The position numbers and the translations under genes are program-made. From positions 1 to 11,518 of the forward strand of contig DCQM01000089.1 of assembly GCA_002323895.1 (NCBI GenBank): a stretch of 11,518 bases of DNA, written 5' to 3'. Each line of letters starts with the position of its first letter. Positions within the stretch are counted from its first letter, which is position 1. This DNA comes from Akkermansiaceae bacterium UBA1518 (lineage in GTDB: Bacteria; Verrucomicrobiota; Verrucomicrobiia; Verrucomicrobiales; Akkermansiaceae). The notes under the pieces were generated by a model. It was not told where the DNA came from. It was given only the letters and a program-made list of their open reading frames with translations, and searched no databases. Of this stretch, positions 1 through 7,656 are shown piece after piece.

Positions 1-1
1 T

Positions 2-592
2 TCGACAGAGTCCGATTGTGGTATAGCTGAGGGCGAGCCCTCTCCGATTAGGCTCTTGGAGCCCATGGAAGGATTTGCACTCCCAAACACATCGCGGGGT
101 GGCCCTAAATTTGCCCCGCAAAATCCTAAAATCGATAACCAAGGACCGCTGGCGATGCCTGATCCCTTCCAGAAATCAGCACCTAGGCGCGGTGCTGAGC
201 CGAATGCTCCGGTATCGCTGCCTCTCGATCCAAATCCAGATCTAGTTTCACCCCCTCAACTTGTTGATGACCGGCAGTTGGTTCTACGCGCTATTTTTGG
301 GGTCGCGCATGATTTGAACCGCGATGAGATTCTAAAAAGGGCATCTGAGCTTGCCGGAATTGTGAGTGTGAAATTACTAGGGCGAGCCGAGCGTGCTGCA
401 TTCAGCGTTTTGCGCGATGGGATACAAGAGCTTGGCCATAGCACCAACTTAGAGGTTGTTTCAAAAGAAGCTTCTGTCGAGCTGATTCATGGTGAAGCAA
501 CCACCCTCGTTGTTTTTTATGAGGGCGAATACTGTCCAGGTGTTCGCGAGATTTTAACGATTGTTGCGCGGGAGTTTTCTCAAATTGATTAA
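2..592 (+). CDS. C-terminal part of an uncharacterised protein with Pro-rich linker and roadblock-like domain (5' partial)
   Basis: The reading frame is open from base 2 with no stop, so the gene probably begins before the window. In-window starts are possible at TTG 56, ATG 65 and ATG 155, but none has a well-spaced ribosome binding site. The visible protein is 196 residues. About the first 88 are rich in Pro, Asn, Gly and Ser and look disordered. From the segment DDRQLVLRAIF to the end there is a compact alpha/beta pattern: amphipathic helix, a strand near GIVSVKLLG, a second long helix, strands around VELIHGE and TTLVVFYEGE, then a final helix starting PGVREI. This order is reminiscent of roadblock/MglB-like domains, and I recall similar C-termini in verrucomicrobial hypothetical proteins, but no diagnostic motif proves it. 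Function is unknown. The next gene starts 31 bases downstream on the same strand, so co-transcription is possible. Confidence 0.6.
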   Translation, partial: STESDCGIAEGEPSPIRLLEPMEGFALPNTSRGGPKFAPQNPKIDNQGPLAMPDPFQKSAPRRGAEPNAPVSLPLDPNPDLVSPPQLVDDRQLVLRAIFGVAHDLNRDEILKRASELAGIVSVKLLGRAERAAFSVLRDGIQELGHSTNLEVVSKEASVELIHGEATTLVVFYEGEYCPGVREILTIVAREFSQID

Positions 593-623
593 TTTCTCTC
601 CGCGACTTTTGGAAAACTGAATT

Positions 624-3600
624 ATGGCAGACTGGCAGATTCGGATCGACGTGGGTGGAACATTTGCGGACGGTTGGGCATTAACTCCTTCGGGGTCACA
701 GATTCGTTGTAAGGTTCTTTCTTCCGGGATCCTTCGTGCTTCGGTGGTTGCTATCGAGGATGGGTGGTTAGTTTGTGATCGCCCCCTCTCGGATCATGAT
801 CAAGGACTTGAGGGTTTTTCGGTTAATGGGGCCCTGATTGCTGAATCGGTGCCCAATCTTGGAAAGATTAAAGTGGAAGGTCATTTTCAATTAGGCCAAA
901 TTATCGAATTGCTTTCGGATGAAGACGCGTCGGTTGTTGCGGCTCGCCTTTTGACCGGCACTGCGCCGGGTTCTGACTTTCCTCGAGCTGATTTACGGGT
1001 TGCGACGACTCGAGGAACAAATGCCTTGCTGGAACGGAAAGGCACCCCGGTCAATCTTTATACATCGAAGGGTTTTGAGTCTTTGTTGGAGGTTCGTGAT
1101 CAACGTCGGCCGGATCTATTTGAGTTATCGCCCTCTCTTTCGGTTCCAGTGACCAAGCGGGTGATTGGGGTGTCTGGTCGTCTTGACCGGCAAGGCCGTG
1201 AGTTGGAACCTCTTGATGAGTCGGAGCTTGAGGATCAACGAGAGGCAAAGGCTGTGGCAGTTGCAATGATTCATGCGGATGTGGCTCCGGATCATGAAAA
1301 GCGGGTTGCTGAAATTTTACGCGAGAGCGGATTTTCGGAAGTGAGTGTATCTCATGAAATAGCGCCAATGATTCGGTTGTGGCCCAGAATGGAAACGACC
1401 GTGGCTAATGCTTATCTGACCCCTGTAATGAGAGGTTTTCTAAGCTCGCTTGAAAATGCTCTTCCTGGAATCCCGATCTCTCTGATGACAAGTGCTGGGC
1501 AGTTAAAGTCTGCGGAAACATTTCGTCCTGTGGATAGTTTGCTTAGCGGCCCGGCGGGTGGAATTGCTGGGGCGGCGGCGCTGGCCCGAGCTTGTGGTTT
1601 GGAGCAAGTTCTGACTTTTGATATGGGTGGAACTAGCACAGACGTGGCTCGGATTGCTGGTGAGCCTGGCTATCGTTACGAACAAGAGATCGGTCCGGTG
1701 AGGGTTCTGGCGCCAGCGGTAAAAATTGAGACCGTGGCAGCCGGAGGTGGATCAGTTTGTCAGTGGAGAAATGGGGGGCTTCAAGTAGGCCCGGAAAGTG
1801 CTGGAAGTTCTCCAGGGCCAGCTTGTTACGGATGTGGGGGACCGCTTACGGTGACGGATGTGAATTTACTTTTGGGTTTCATGGATGAAACGCGTGCTGA
1901 TATCCCGCTGGACCGGACTGCGGCCGATGGGCGGTTAGATGAACTGATTCAGGAAATTGGGAAAGAGATGAATCGAGGGGAATTGCTAGAGGGTCTTCGA
2001 AAAATCGCGATTGGTCACATGGCCGAAGCATTACGACAGGTTTCGACTCGAGATGGATATGATTGCCGAGATCACACTCTCGTAGCGTTTGGAGGTGCCG
2101 GTCCGCAACATGCTTGTGCACTGGCGAGGGAGCTTGGTATGAAGAGGATTCTTGTTCCGGCTGACGCGGGTCTTCTCAGCGCTTGGGGATTGCATCAAGC
2201 TGCTGATAGAGAAATCAAAGTAAAACAGGTTCTGAAATTATTAGATGATTCGATTAGTGAGGAATTAGACCAGTTGAGGGAAGGTCGGAGCATTCATCGG
2301 AGTTTGTTTGAGCTCAGGTTAAAAGGGCAGGATTCTAGCATCGAAATTGAGGCGGGACAGAGGGTTTCCGAGTGTGAACTGAGAGAAGCTTTCGAGACAA
2401 GATATCGTGAGCTTTATGGAGATGCCCGCCCGGTTGATCGTGAAATCGAGTGGGTTGCCTTAAGATTAGAATTGGTAGGAAGGGCGATTGATTTGGAACA
2501 CGAATATTTTGAGCGAGGGGGATTGGTAGAGAAATTAACTCTTGAGCAAGATGGATTTTCTACTCTCTTGCTCGAAAAAGGGTGGCGGATTTTTCGGGGG
2601 ACACGTGGATCAATACGTTTGGAATGGGAAGGTCGGGATGGATTGGAAGGAAGAGCTCCCGCAGTTGTCGAAGCTGAACTTTTTCGGCGTCGTTTTGAGG
2701 GTGTGGTTGAGGAAATGGGAGAGTTGTTAAGGAGGACTGCTTTATCCACGAATATCAAGGAACGACTCGATTATTCGTGTGCTCTTTTGGATGCTGATGG
2801 CTATTTGATTGTGAATGCTCCCCATATTCCCGTTCATTTGGGAGCGCTTGGTCTTTGTGTGCGGAAGGTGTCTGTCGACCGCACGTGGCAGGAAGGTGAC
2901 ACAGTGGTTGTGAATCACCCCGCTTTCGGGGGATCTCACTTGCCTGATGTCACGGTGATTAGCCCGGTCTTTCTTGGTGATCAATTGCTCGGATTTGTTG
3001 CTAACCGAGCCCACCATGCCGAAATTGGAGGAAAGACACCGGGTTCCATGCCTCCGGATGGTCGCTGCCTTGCTGACGAAGGAATCGTAATTCCTCCAAC
3101 TTCAATAGAATCCATTGGAGATGGGTTTTTTAAAGATTCTCGATCGCCTGCCGATAATTTGGCGGACTTAAAGGCGCAAATTGTGGCTAATCGATATGGG
3201 GTGAAGGCGCTGAGGAAACTTGCTGATCAATCTTCGGTGAAGGTTGTGGTTTTTCACATGAGGGGGGTTTACGATCGATCCTCGATGCTTCTTGCCCGAG
3301 CCTTAGAGGAATTTGAGGAAGCAAGTGCGGAAGACCAGATGGATGACGGTTCGGTAATCCGGGTGAAAATATCCAAAGATGAAAAACTAGTGGTAGATTT
3401 TTCGGGCTCTGCTGACGTCCATTCAGGTAATCTAAATGCCACTCCGGCTATTGTTAGAAGTGCGGTGTTATATGCCTTGAGGCTTTGGGTAAGGACAGAT
3501 GTTCCTTTAAATGAAGGGCTTCTTGATCAAGTTGAGATCGTGACTGATCTAGGTATTCTAGATCCCCCGCTTACGCGCGATCCTGAAGCCTGCCCAGCTG

Positions 3601-4145
3601 TGGTTGGGGGTAATGTTGAAACCAGCCAAAGAGTTGTGGATGTGCTTCTAGAGGCTCTCGGCTTACAGGCCCATGGGCAGGGCACGATGAATAATTTTCT
3701 GTTTGGAAACGAGCGCTTTGGATTTTATGAAACGATTGGAGGAGGAGCTGGAGCTGGCCCGGGTTGGCATGGCAGGAGTGGATGTCACGTTCATATGACT
3801 AATACGGCTATCACTGACATAGAAGTTCTTGAGGAGAGGTTTCCTGTGCGGGTTCGTGAATTTGGTATCCGTCGTGGTTCCGGTGGCCAGGGTCAGTGGA
3901 AGGGTGGCGATGGGTTAGTAAGGGAGATCGAGTTTTTGGAGGAAACCACCGTGTCGCTACTCACTCAGCGGCGTCAGTTGATTCCGCGCCCCAATGGTGT
4001 TCCCGGACGTAATTTACTCTTGCGTGACGGGCAGTGGCGGGAGTTGAAGGGGATCGAGAAGCTTGTCGTTAAAGCTGGGGACCGGGTCCGTATTGAGACT
4101 CCCGGTGGTGGTGCGTGGTTGCAAGACCTCAAGATCTCGCTATAA
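624..4145 (+). CDS. Hydantoinase A/B fusion, 5-oxoprolinase family protein (ATP-dependent)
   Basis: A 1173-residue fusion of HyuA-like and HyuB-like halves, the architecture of eukaryotic and bacterial 5-oxoprolinases (about 1200-1290 residues), which hydrolyse 5-oxo-L-proline to glutamate using ATP in the cytosol. The HyuA half begins with the ASKHA-type phosphate loop DVGGTFAD (residues 9-16). It then has ATTRGTNALLERKG (127-140), an SGPAGG stretch, the second nucleotide loop DMGGTSTD (333-340), and AGGGS. The HyuB half starts near residue 680 and shows NHPAFGGSHLPDVT (from 764), NRAHHAEIGG, and near the C-terminus GAGPGWHGRSG and MTNTAITDIEVLE. Compared with stand-alone HyuA there are extra residues between about 45 and 120. 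The usual GGTFTD is GGTFAD here. The ATG at 624 puts the first beta strand right at the N-terminus, as in the family. Substrate is not certain: hydantoinase, acetone carboxylase and oxoprolinase relatives share these domains, but the single-chain A-B fusion favours oxoprolinase. A glutaredoxin gene follows after 8 bases. Confidence 0.9.
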   Translation: MADWQIRIDVGGTFADGWALTPSGSQIRCKVLSSGILRASVVAIEDGWLVCDRPLSDHDQGLEGFSVNGALIAESVPNLGKIKVEGHFQLGQIIELLSDEDASVVAARLLTGTAPGSDFPRADLRVATTRGTNALLERKGTPVNLYTSKGFESLLEVRDQRRPDLFELSPSLSVPVTKRVIGVSGRLDRQGRELEPLDESELEDQREAKAVAVAMIHADVAPDHEKRVAEILRESGFSEVSVSHEIAPMIRLWPRMETTVANAYLTPVMRGFLSSLENALPGIPISLMTSAGQLKSAETFRPVDSLLSGPAGGIAGAAALARACGLEQVLTFDMGGTSTDVARIAGEPGYRYEQEIGPVRVLAPAVKIETVAAGGGSVCQWRNGGLQVGPESAGSSPGPACYGCGGPLTVTDVNLLLGFMDETRADIPLDRTAADGRLDELIQEIGKEMNRGELLEGLRKIAIGHMAEALRQVSTRDGYDCRDHTLVAFGGAGPQHACALARELGMKRILVPADAGLLSAWGLHQAADREIKVKQVLKLLDDSISEELDQLREGRSIHRSLFELRLKGQDSSIEIEAGQRVSECELREAFETRYRELYGDARPVDREIEWVALRLELVGRAIDLEHEYFERGGLVEKLTLEQDGFSTLLLEKGWRIFRGTRGSIRLEWEGRDGLEGRAPAVVEAELFRRRFEGVVEEMGELLRRTALSTNIKERLDYSCALLDADGYLIVNAPHIPVHLGALGLCVRKVSVDRTWQEGDTVVVNHPAFGGSHLPDVTVISPVFLGDQLLGFVANRAHHAEIGGKTPGSMPPDGRCLADEGIVIPPTSIESIGDGFFKDSRSPADNLADLKAQIVANRYGVKALRKLADQSSVKVVVFHMRGVYDRSSMLLARALEEFEEASAEDQMDDGSVIRVKISKDEKLVVDFSGSADVHSGNLNATPAIVRSAVLYALRLWVRTDVPLNEGLLDQVEIVTDLGILDPPLTRDPEACPAVVGGNVETSQRVVDVLLEALGLQAHGQGTMNNFLFGNERFGFYETIGGGAGAGPGWHGRSGCHVHMTNTAITDIEVLEERFPVRVREFGIRRGSGGQGQWKGGDGLVREIEFLEETTVSLLTQRRQLIPRPNGVPGRNLLLRDGQWRELKGIEKLVVKAGDRVRIETPGGGAWLQDLKISL

Positions 4146-4153
4146 TCACAGTC

Positions 4154-4534
4154 ATGAGCGATCAAGAACCTCAAATCACGGCTTATCTAAAGACTTTTTG
4201 CGGCTGGAGCGAAGGCGTCCGCGCTATTATGCGAAAGTATGAATTGGAATTTAATGAGAAAGATATCATCAAAAACCCCGCTTTCCGTTGGGAAATGGAA
4301 CAGAAAACTGGCCAACCTCTCAGCCCTTGTGTTGAGGTGAACGGTGAAATGCTTCCGGATGTGAGTGGAGAGGAAGTGGAGGCGTTTCTCCTTGATAAGG
4401 GGCTCGTCGAGGCAAGCCAAGAAAAGCCTGACGCTCCAATCGATTCTTCCTGCTCGCCAGAACAGCATGAAAAGCAGGTTCAGGCCGAGGCTGAGGCTAA
4501 AGGTGAGCCTGGAAAAATCGTCTTTCTCGACTGA
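4154..4534 (+). CDS. Glutaredoxin family protein, CGWS active site, with Cys-containing tail
   Basis: A 126-residue cytosolic thioredoxin-fold protein. A beta strand (ITAYLKTF) leads into Cys16-Gly17-Trp18-Ser19, a monothiol-type active site like the CGFS of monothiol glutaredoxins. The following helix, the DIIKNP segment (37-42) and EMEQKTGQPLSPCVEVNG (47-64) match the glutaredoxin layout, with Pro58 at the expected cis-proline position. GEEVEAFL forms the final helix. Cys59 directly follows the cis-proline, and a tail of about 40 charged residues (86-126) carries Cys100, so three cysteines could take part in redox or metal chemistry. The ATG at 4154 is chosen over the in-frame GTG at 4115, which would overlap the upstream gene and add 13 unrelated residues. 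The start lies 8 bases after the oxoprolinase stop, so the two genes are probably one transcript. Whether it reduces glutathione-mixed disulfides or carries an iron-sulfur cluster cannot be told from sequence alone. Confidence 0.85.
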   Translation: MSDQEPQITAYLKTFCGWSEGVRAIMRKYELEFNEKDIIKNPAFRWEMEQKTGQPLSPCVEVNGEMLPDVSGEEVEAFLLDKGLVEASQEKPDAPIDSSCSPEQHEKQVQAEAEAKGEPGKIVFLD

Positions 4535-4565
4535 TTCCTTACTATTACCCGATCTAGTAATTTAG

Positions 4566-4607
4566 GCCTCTGGCAGCTGATCTTGATCGGTTCCTAGAGG
4601 CTTTTTT
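4566..4607 (+). terminator. Rho-independent terminator after the oxoprolinase-glutaredoxin unit
   Basis: GCCTCT (4566-4571) pairs with AGAGGC (4596-4601), extended by GG/CC with one bulged T, and is followed directly by six T (4602-4607). The loop is long (about 20 bases) and contains two GATC boxes that can partly pair internally. It lies 31 bases after the glutaredoxin stop and 55 bases before the guaB ATG, separating the two units. An alternative reading is a leader attenuator for guaB, but I see no competing antiterminator helix. Confidence 0.8.
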
Positions 4608-4662
4608 GGATCATAGCGTGAATCGCGCTTGCTATCGGAGGCCAAATTCCCTTGATTCCTCT
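4608..4662 (+). promoter_or_regulatory. Presumed guaBA promoter/leader region
   Basis: The 55 bases between the terminator T-run and the guaB ATG must hold the guaBA promoter, unless it lies upstream of the terminator or expression is by read-through. I see no good sigma70-type -35/-10 pair. GGAGG at 4637-4641 is about 21 bases from the ATG, too far for a standard ribosome binding site. No purine or guanine riboswitch aptamer is recognisable in so short a leader. The call is positional only. Confidence 0.25.
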
Positions 4663-6117
4663 ATGGCGGAACCAACTTTGGCCCTTTCTTTTGACGACGT
4701 CCTTTTGACGCCTAGTTTGAGCGAACTCCTCCCTTCCGAGTCCGATGTGAGCACCGAGTTATGCAAGGGTGTGCCACTAAATATCCCAATCGTCTCAGCT
4801 GCCATGGATACGGTGTCTGAGACTGAACTGGCGATGGCTCTCGCACGTGAAGGCGGTATTGCAGTCATCCATCGTGCCTGTACTGTTGAACAACAGGCTT
4901 CAATGGTGGCTAAGGTAAAGCGGTCCGAGAATGCGGTGATTTATCAGCCTCTGACAGTTTCTAGGGAGCAAACGGTGGCCGAGGTTCGCGAGATTATGGG
5001 GCGGGAGGGATTTTCCGGATTCCCGGTAGTTGATCCAAATGGTCGTCTTGAGGGAATGGTTACCGGACGCGATCTTCGTCATATCCCAAGTGAGAAAGCT
5101 CTGGTTGAAGATGTGATGACGCCGATGGATCGCTTGGTGACAGCACCCGCTGATATGGATCAACGCCAGGCCCGGGAGATTCTTTACAAAAACCGGATCG
5201 AAAAACTCCCTTTGGTGAATGATGATGGGACTTTAGCTGGTTTGATTACCGGTGCTGATATTGAGAAAAGAATCACTTTTACCAGTGCGTCCAAGGATCC
5301 AAACGGCCAACTTCGTTGCGGTGCGGCGGTTGGACCAGGACCCGAATTTTTAGATCGTGCCAAGGCTCTTCTCGGAGCTGGTGCTGATGCTCTTTTTATA
5401 GATGCCGCGACTGGGCATACTTCCCGTGTTATGGAGGTGATTGAGAAGCTCCGCGAGCTGGGTGATACTCCAGTTGTTGCCGGTAACGTCGTTACTGCCC
5501 AAGGTGCTAGGGACTTGATCAGCGCGGGAGCAAGTTGCCTGAAAGTTGGGGTTGGTCCGGGGTCGATTTGCACCACCCGCGTAATATCCGGAGTGGGTAT
5601 GCCTCAGTTTACGGCCGTTCAAAATGTTGCCGATGCTGCACACGAACGTGGTGTGCAGGTAATTGCTGATGGCGGAATTCGATATTCGGGCGATATCACG
5701 AAGGCTCTTGCTGCGGGTGCCGATCTCGTCATGTTAGGTTCTTTGCTTGCTGGAACGAGAGAGAGTCCAGGACAGACTGTTCACTCTCAGGGGCGTCGCT
5801 TTAAGACTTATCGTGGCATGGGGTCCATAGGAGCGATGCGGAAAGGTGCCGGTGATCGTTACGGTCAAAACTCTAGCGGTAAATTAGTTGCCGAAGGGGT
5901 GGAGGGTCGTGTTCCTTATAAAGGACCACTGGCTGATGTTGTTTTCCAATTAATGGGCGGACTTCGTTCTGGAATGGGATATGTAGGCGCGCGAAATTTA
6001 ACGGAGCTTCGGGAAAAGGCCGAATTTGTTCGCATCACCCCGGGTGGTCTTCGAGAAAGTCACGCTCATGATGTCACCATCACCGAGGAGCCCACGAACT
6101 ACCAACCCGCTTCCTAG
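4663..6117 (+). CDS. guaB: Inosine-5'-monophosphate dehydrogenase
   Basis: Oxidises IMP to XMP with NAD+, the first committed and usually rate-limiting step of guanine nucleotide synthesis, in the cytosol as a tetramer or octamer. The 484-residue length from ATG 4663 fits bacterial IMPDH (about 485-490). The in-frame TTG at 4606 would add 19 atypical residues inside the terminator T-run and is rejected. The N-terminus has the family signature LSFDDVLLTP, then SAAMDTVSE and REGGIAVIH. A CBS pair spans roughly residues 90-210, with GFPVVDPNG and EKLPLVNDDG as the two repeats. The (beta/alpha)8 barrel resumes with AGNVVTAQGA. The catalytic loop is GPGSICTTR with nucleophile Cys303, followed by ADGGIRYSGDI and the YRGMGSIGAM segment. 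The mobile flap holds the Arg399-Tyr400 pair (GDRYGQ), and EGVEGRVPYKG closes the site. All essential residues checked are present. guaA starts 7 bases downstream, giving a classic guaBA operon. CBS domains usually bind adenine or guanine nucleotides for allosteric control. Confidence 0.97.
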   Translation: MAEPTLALSFDDVLLTPSLSELLPSESDVSTELCKGVPLNIPIVSAAMDTVSETELAMALAREGGIAVIHRACTVEQQASMVAKVKRSENAVIYQPLTVSREQTVAEVREIMGREGFSGFPVVDPNGRLEGMVTGRDLRHIPSEKALVEDVMTPMDRLVTAPADMDQRQAREILYKNRIEKLPLVNDDGTLAGLITGADIEKRITFTSASKDPNGQLRCGAAVGPGPEFLDRAKALLGAGADALFIDAATGHTSRVMEVIEKLRELGDTPVVAGNVVTAQGARDLISAGASCLKVGVGPGSICTTRVISGVGMPQFTAVQNVADAAHERGVQVIADGGIRYSGDITKALAAGADLVMLGSLLAGTRESPGQTVHSQGRRFKTYRGMGSIGAMRKGAGDRYGQNSSGKLVAEGVEGRVPYKGPLADVVFQLMGGLRSGMGYVGARNLTELREKAEFVRITPGGLRESHAHDVTITEEPTNYQPAS

Positions 6118-6124
6118 TTTTAAG

Positions 6125-7648
6125 ATGCAAGAGATTCAACATGTTGCTGTTTTCGATTTTGGCTCGCAATACACCCAGCTCATTGTTCGCCGAATACGCG
6201 AATTGGGATTTTTTGCTAAGCTTTACTCTCCTGAAGATATCGCTGAAATTGGTCGACCTGGAGCAATCATTCTTTCTGGTGGCCCGAAGAGCACTAGTGA
6301 GACGGATGCTCCTGATATCGATTTCGAGAAATTGAAGTCCTTTGAAGTGCCAGTTCTTGGAGTTTGCTACGGGATGCAACTTCTTAATATAAAATTTGGG
6401 GGCTCTGTGAAAAAGAGCGATAGGCGAGAATATGGTGCAGCTGCTCTCACTCCGATCTGCCACAAGGATCTCTATTACGAAATCTCTGAAGACTCTCAGG
6501 TTTGGATGAGTCACTCGGATACTGTGCAAGATTTGCATAAGGAAGCTGAAGTGATTGCAACCAACCAACATGGGACTCCGGTAAGCTTACGCTGGCCCGG
6601 TGGTTTTTTTGGAATTCAATTTCACCCCGAGGTTACGCACTCGCACGAAGGATTACGAATTCTTAAGAACTTCCTACAGCAAGCTGACGAACTTCAGCGT
6701 TTTCATATCGAGGATTTTAAGCGCGAGATGATCGAGGGGATTCGTGAAATTGTTGGCGAGAAACAAGTCGTTTGTGGTGTGAGTGGGGGAGTTGATAGCA
6801 CAGTTTTGGCCGTGCTTCTAAAAGAGGCGGGGGTGAATGTTCGTGCGATTTTTGTTGATAATGGACTCCTCCGAAAAGACGAAGCAACTGTAGTGCAAAA
6901 TAATTTTCATCGCATGGGCGTAGAGATTGAAACGGTGGATGCTTCCGACGAATTTCTAGGTGCTTTGGCTGGAAAAGAAGACCCAGAGGAGAAACGGCGG
7001 ATCATTGGAAATCTCTTTATTAAGGTTTTTTGGGATTCCGTTGGGAATGCCGAAATGTTGGCTCAAGGAACCCTTTACCCCGATGTCATTGAGAGTGCTT
7101 CAAATGCGAAGTCAAAAGCTTCGGTGATAAAGACACACCATAACCGGGTTCCAAAAATCCTTGAGCTTCAGGAACAGGGTAAGGTGCTGGAGCCACTGGC
7201 CGAACTCTTTAAGGATGAGGTTCGTGAGTTGGGCGCGGCCTTGGGAATCGCCCCTGATATTCTTGGGCGTCATCCATTCCCGGGGCCGGGATTAGCTGTT
7301 CGTTGTCCAGGTGCGGTTGATCGTGAGCGGCTTAATATAATCCGTGAATGCGATGCCATATTTATCGGTAAACTAAAACAGCATGGCTGGTATGATCGAG
7401 TTTGGCAGGCTTATGCCGGATTAATTCCTGTTAAGACAGTCGGGGTGAAAGGAGATGAACGAAGCTACGAGTGGGCCACCAATTTACGAGCGGTGATTTC
7501 CGAAGATGCCATGACTGCTGAATGGGTAGATCTGCCGGCCCAACTTCTTCGTGAGGCAAGTCAGGAAATCTTAAATGAAGTTAGCGGTATTAATCGTGTT
7601 CTATATGATATCTCGACAAAGCCACCTGCGAGTATCGAGTGGGAGTAG
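6125..7648 (+). CDS. guaA: GMP synthase (glutamine-hydrolysing)
   Basis: Converts XMP to GMP using ATP and ammonia released from glutamine, directly after GuaB in the pathway. It is 507 residues from ATG 6125, close to the usual 510-525. The class I glutamine amidotransferase domain covers about residues 1-195: it opens with FDFGSQYTQLIVRR, has nucleophile Cys81 in GVCYGMQ, and completes the triad with His167 and Glu169 in FHPEVTHS. The ATP pyrophosphatase domain begins at the P-loop SGGVDS (220-225), then AIFVDNGLLRK, IESASNAKSK, KTHHN and HPFPGPGLAVR. The C-terminal dimerisation domain ends with NRVLYDISTKPPASIEWE, essentially the family consensus. An upstream in-frame start at 6026 would overlap guaB by about 90 bases and add 33 non-conserved residues, so it is rejected. 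The gene is 7 bases after the guaB stop, without a strong ribosome binding site, suggesting translation coupled to guaB. It converges on the minus-strand TPR gene, whose stop is 8 bases away. Confidence 0.97.
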   Translation: MQEIQHVAVFDFGSQYTQLIVRRIRELGFFAKLYSPEDIAEIGRPGAIILSGGPKSTSETDAPDIDFEKLKSFEVPVLGVCYGMQLLNIKFGGSVKKSDRREYGAAALTPICHKDLYYEISEDSQVWMSHSDTVQDLHKEAEVIATNQHGTPVSLRWPGGFFGIQFHPEVTHSHEGLRILKNFLQQADELQRFHIEDFKREMIEGIREIVGEKQVVCGVSGGVDSTVLAVLLKEAGVNVRAIFVDNGLLRKDEATVVQNNFHRMGVEIETVDASDEFLGALAGKEDPEEKRRIIGNLFIKVFWDSVGNAEMLAQGTLYPDVIESASNAKSKASVIKTHHNRVPKILELQEQGKVLEPLAELFKDEVRELGAALGIAPDILGRHPFPGPGLAVRCPGAVDRERLNIIRECDAIFIGKLKQHGWYDRVWQAYAGLIPVKTVGVKGDERSYEWATNLRAVISEDAMTAEWVDLPAQLLREASQEILNEVSGINRVLYDISTKPPASIEWE

Positions 7649-7656
7649 AACCTTTC

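Noticed and set aside
2414..2758. 114-codon minus-strand frame across the HyuA/HyuB junction
   Set aside because: It is a Ser/Pro/Arg-rich shadow of the coding strand, with no independent support.
4115..4153. GTG start extending the glutaredoxin into the oxoprolinase gene
   Set aside because: The ATG at 4154 gives a normal thioredoxin-fold N-terminus, and the extension has no family counterpart.
4606..4662. Upstream TTG start for guaB adding 19 residues
   Set aside because: The TTG is within the terminator T-run, the added residues are unlike IMPDH, and ATG 4663 gives the normal N-terminus and length.
5184..5576. 130-codon minus-strand open frame within guaB
   Set aside because: It is the mirror of the IMPDH barrel and CBS region; the translation is low-complexity Pro/Ser/Ala-rich and has no start signal.
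6026..6124. Upstream alternative start for guaA overlapping guaB
   Set aside because: The 33 added residues simply reread the guaB end in another frame and precede the conserved GATase start.
6080..6571. 163-codon open frame on the minus strand inside the start of guaA
   Set aside because: It lies opposite well-conserved guaA sequence, its translation has no domain-like pattern, and guaA motifs explain the region fully.
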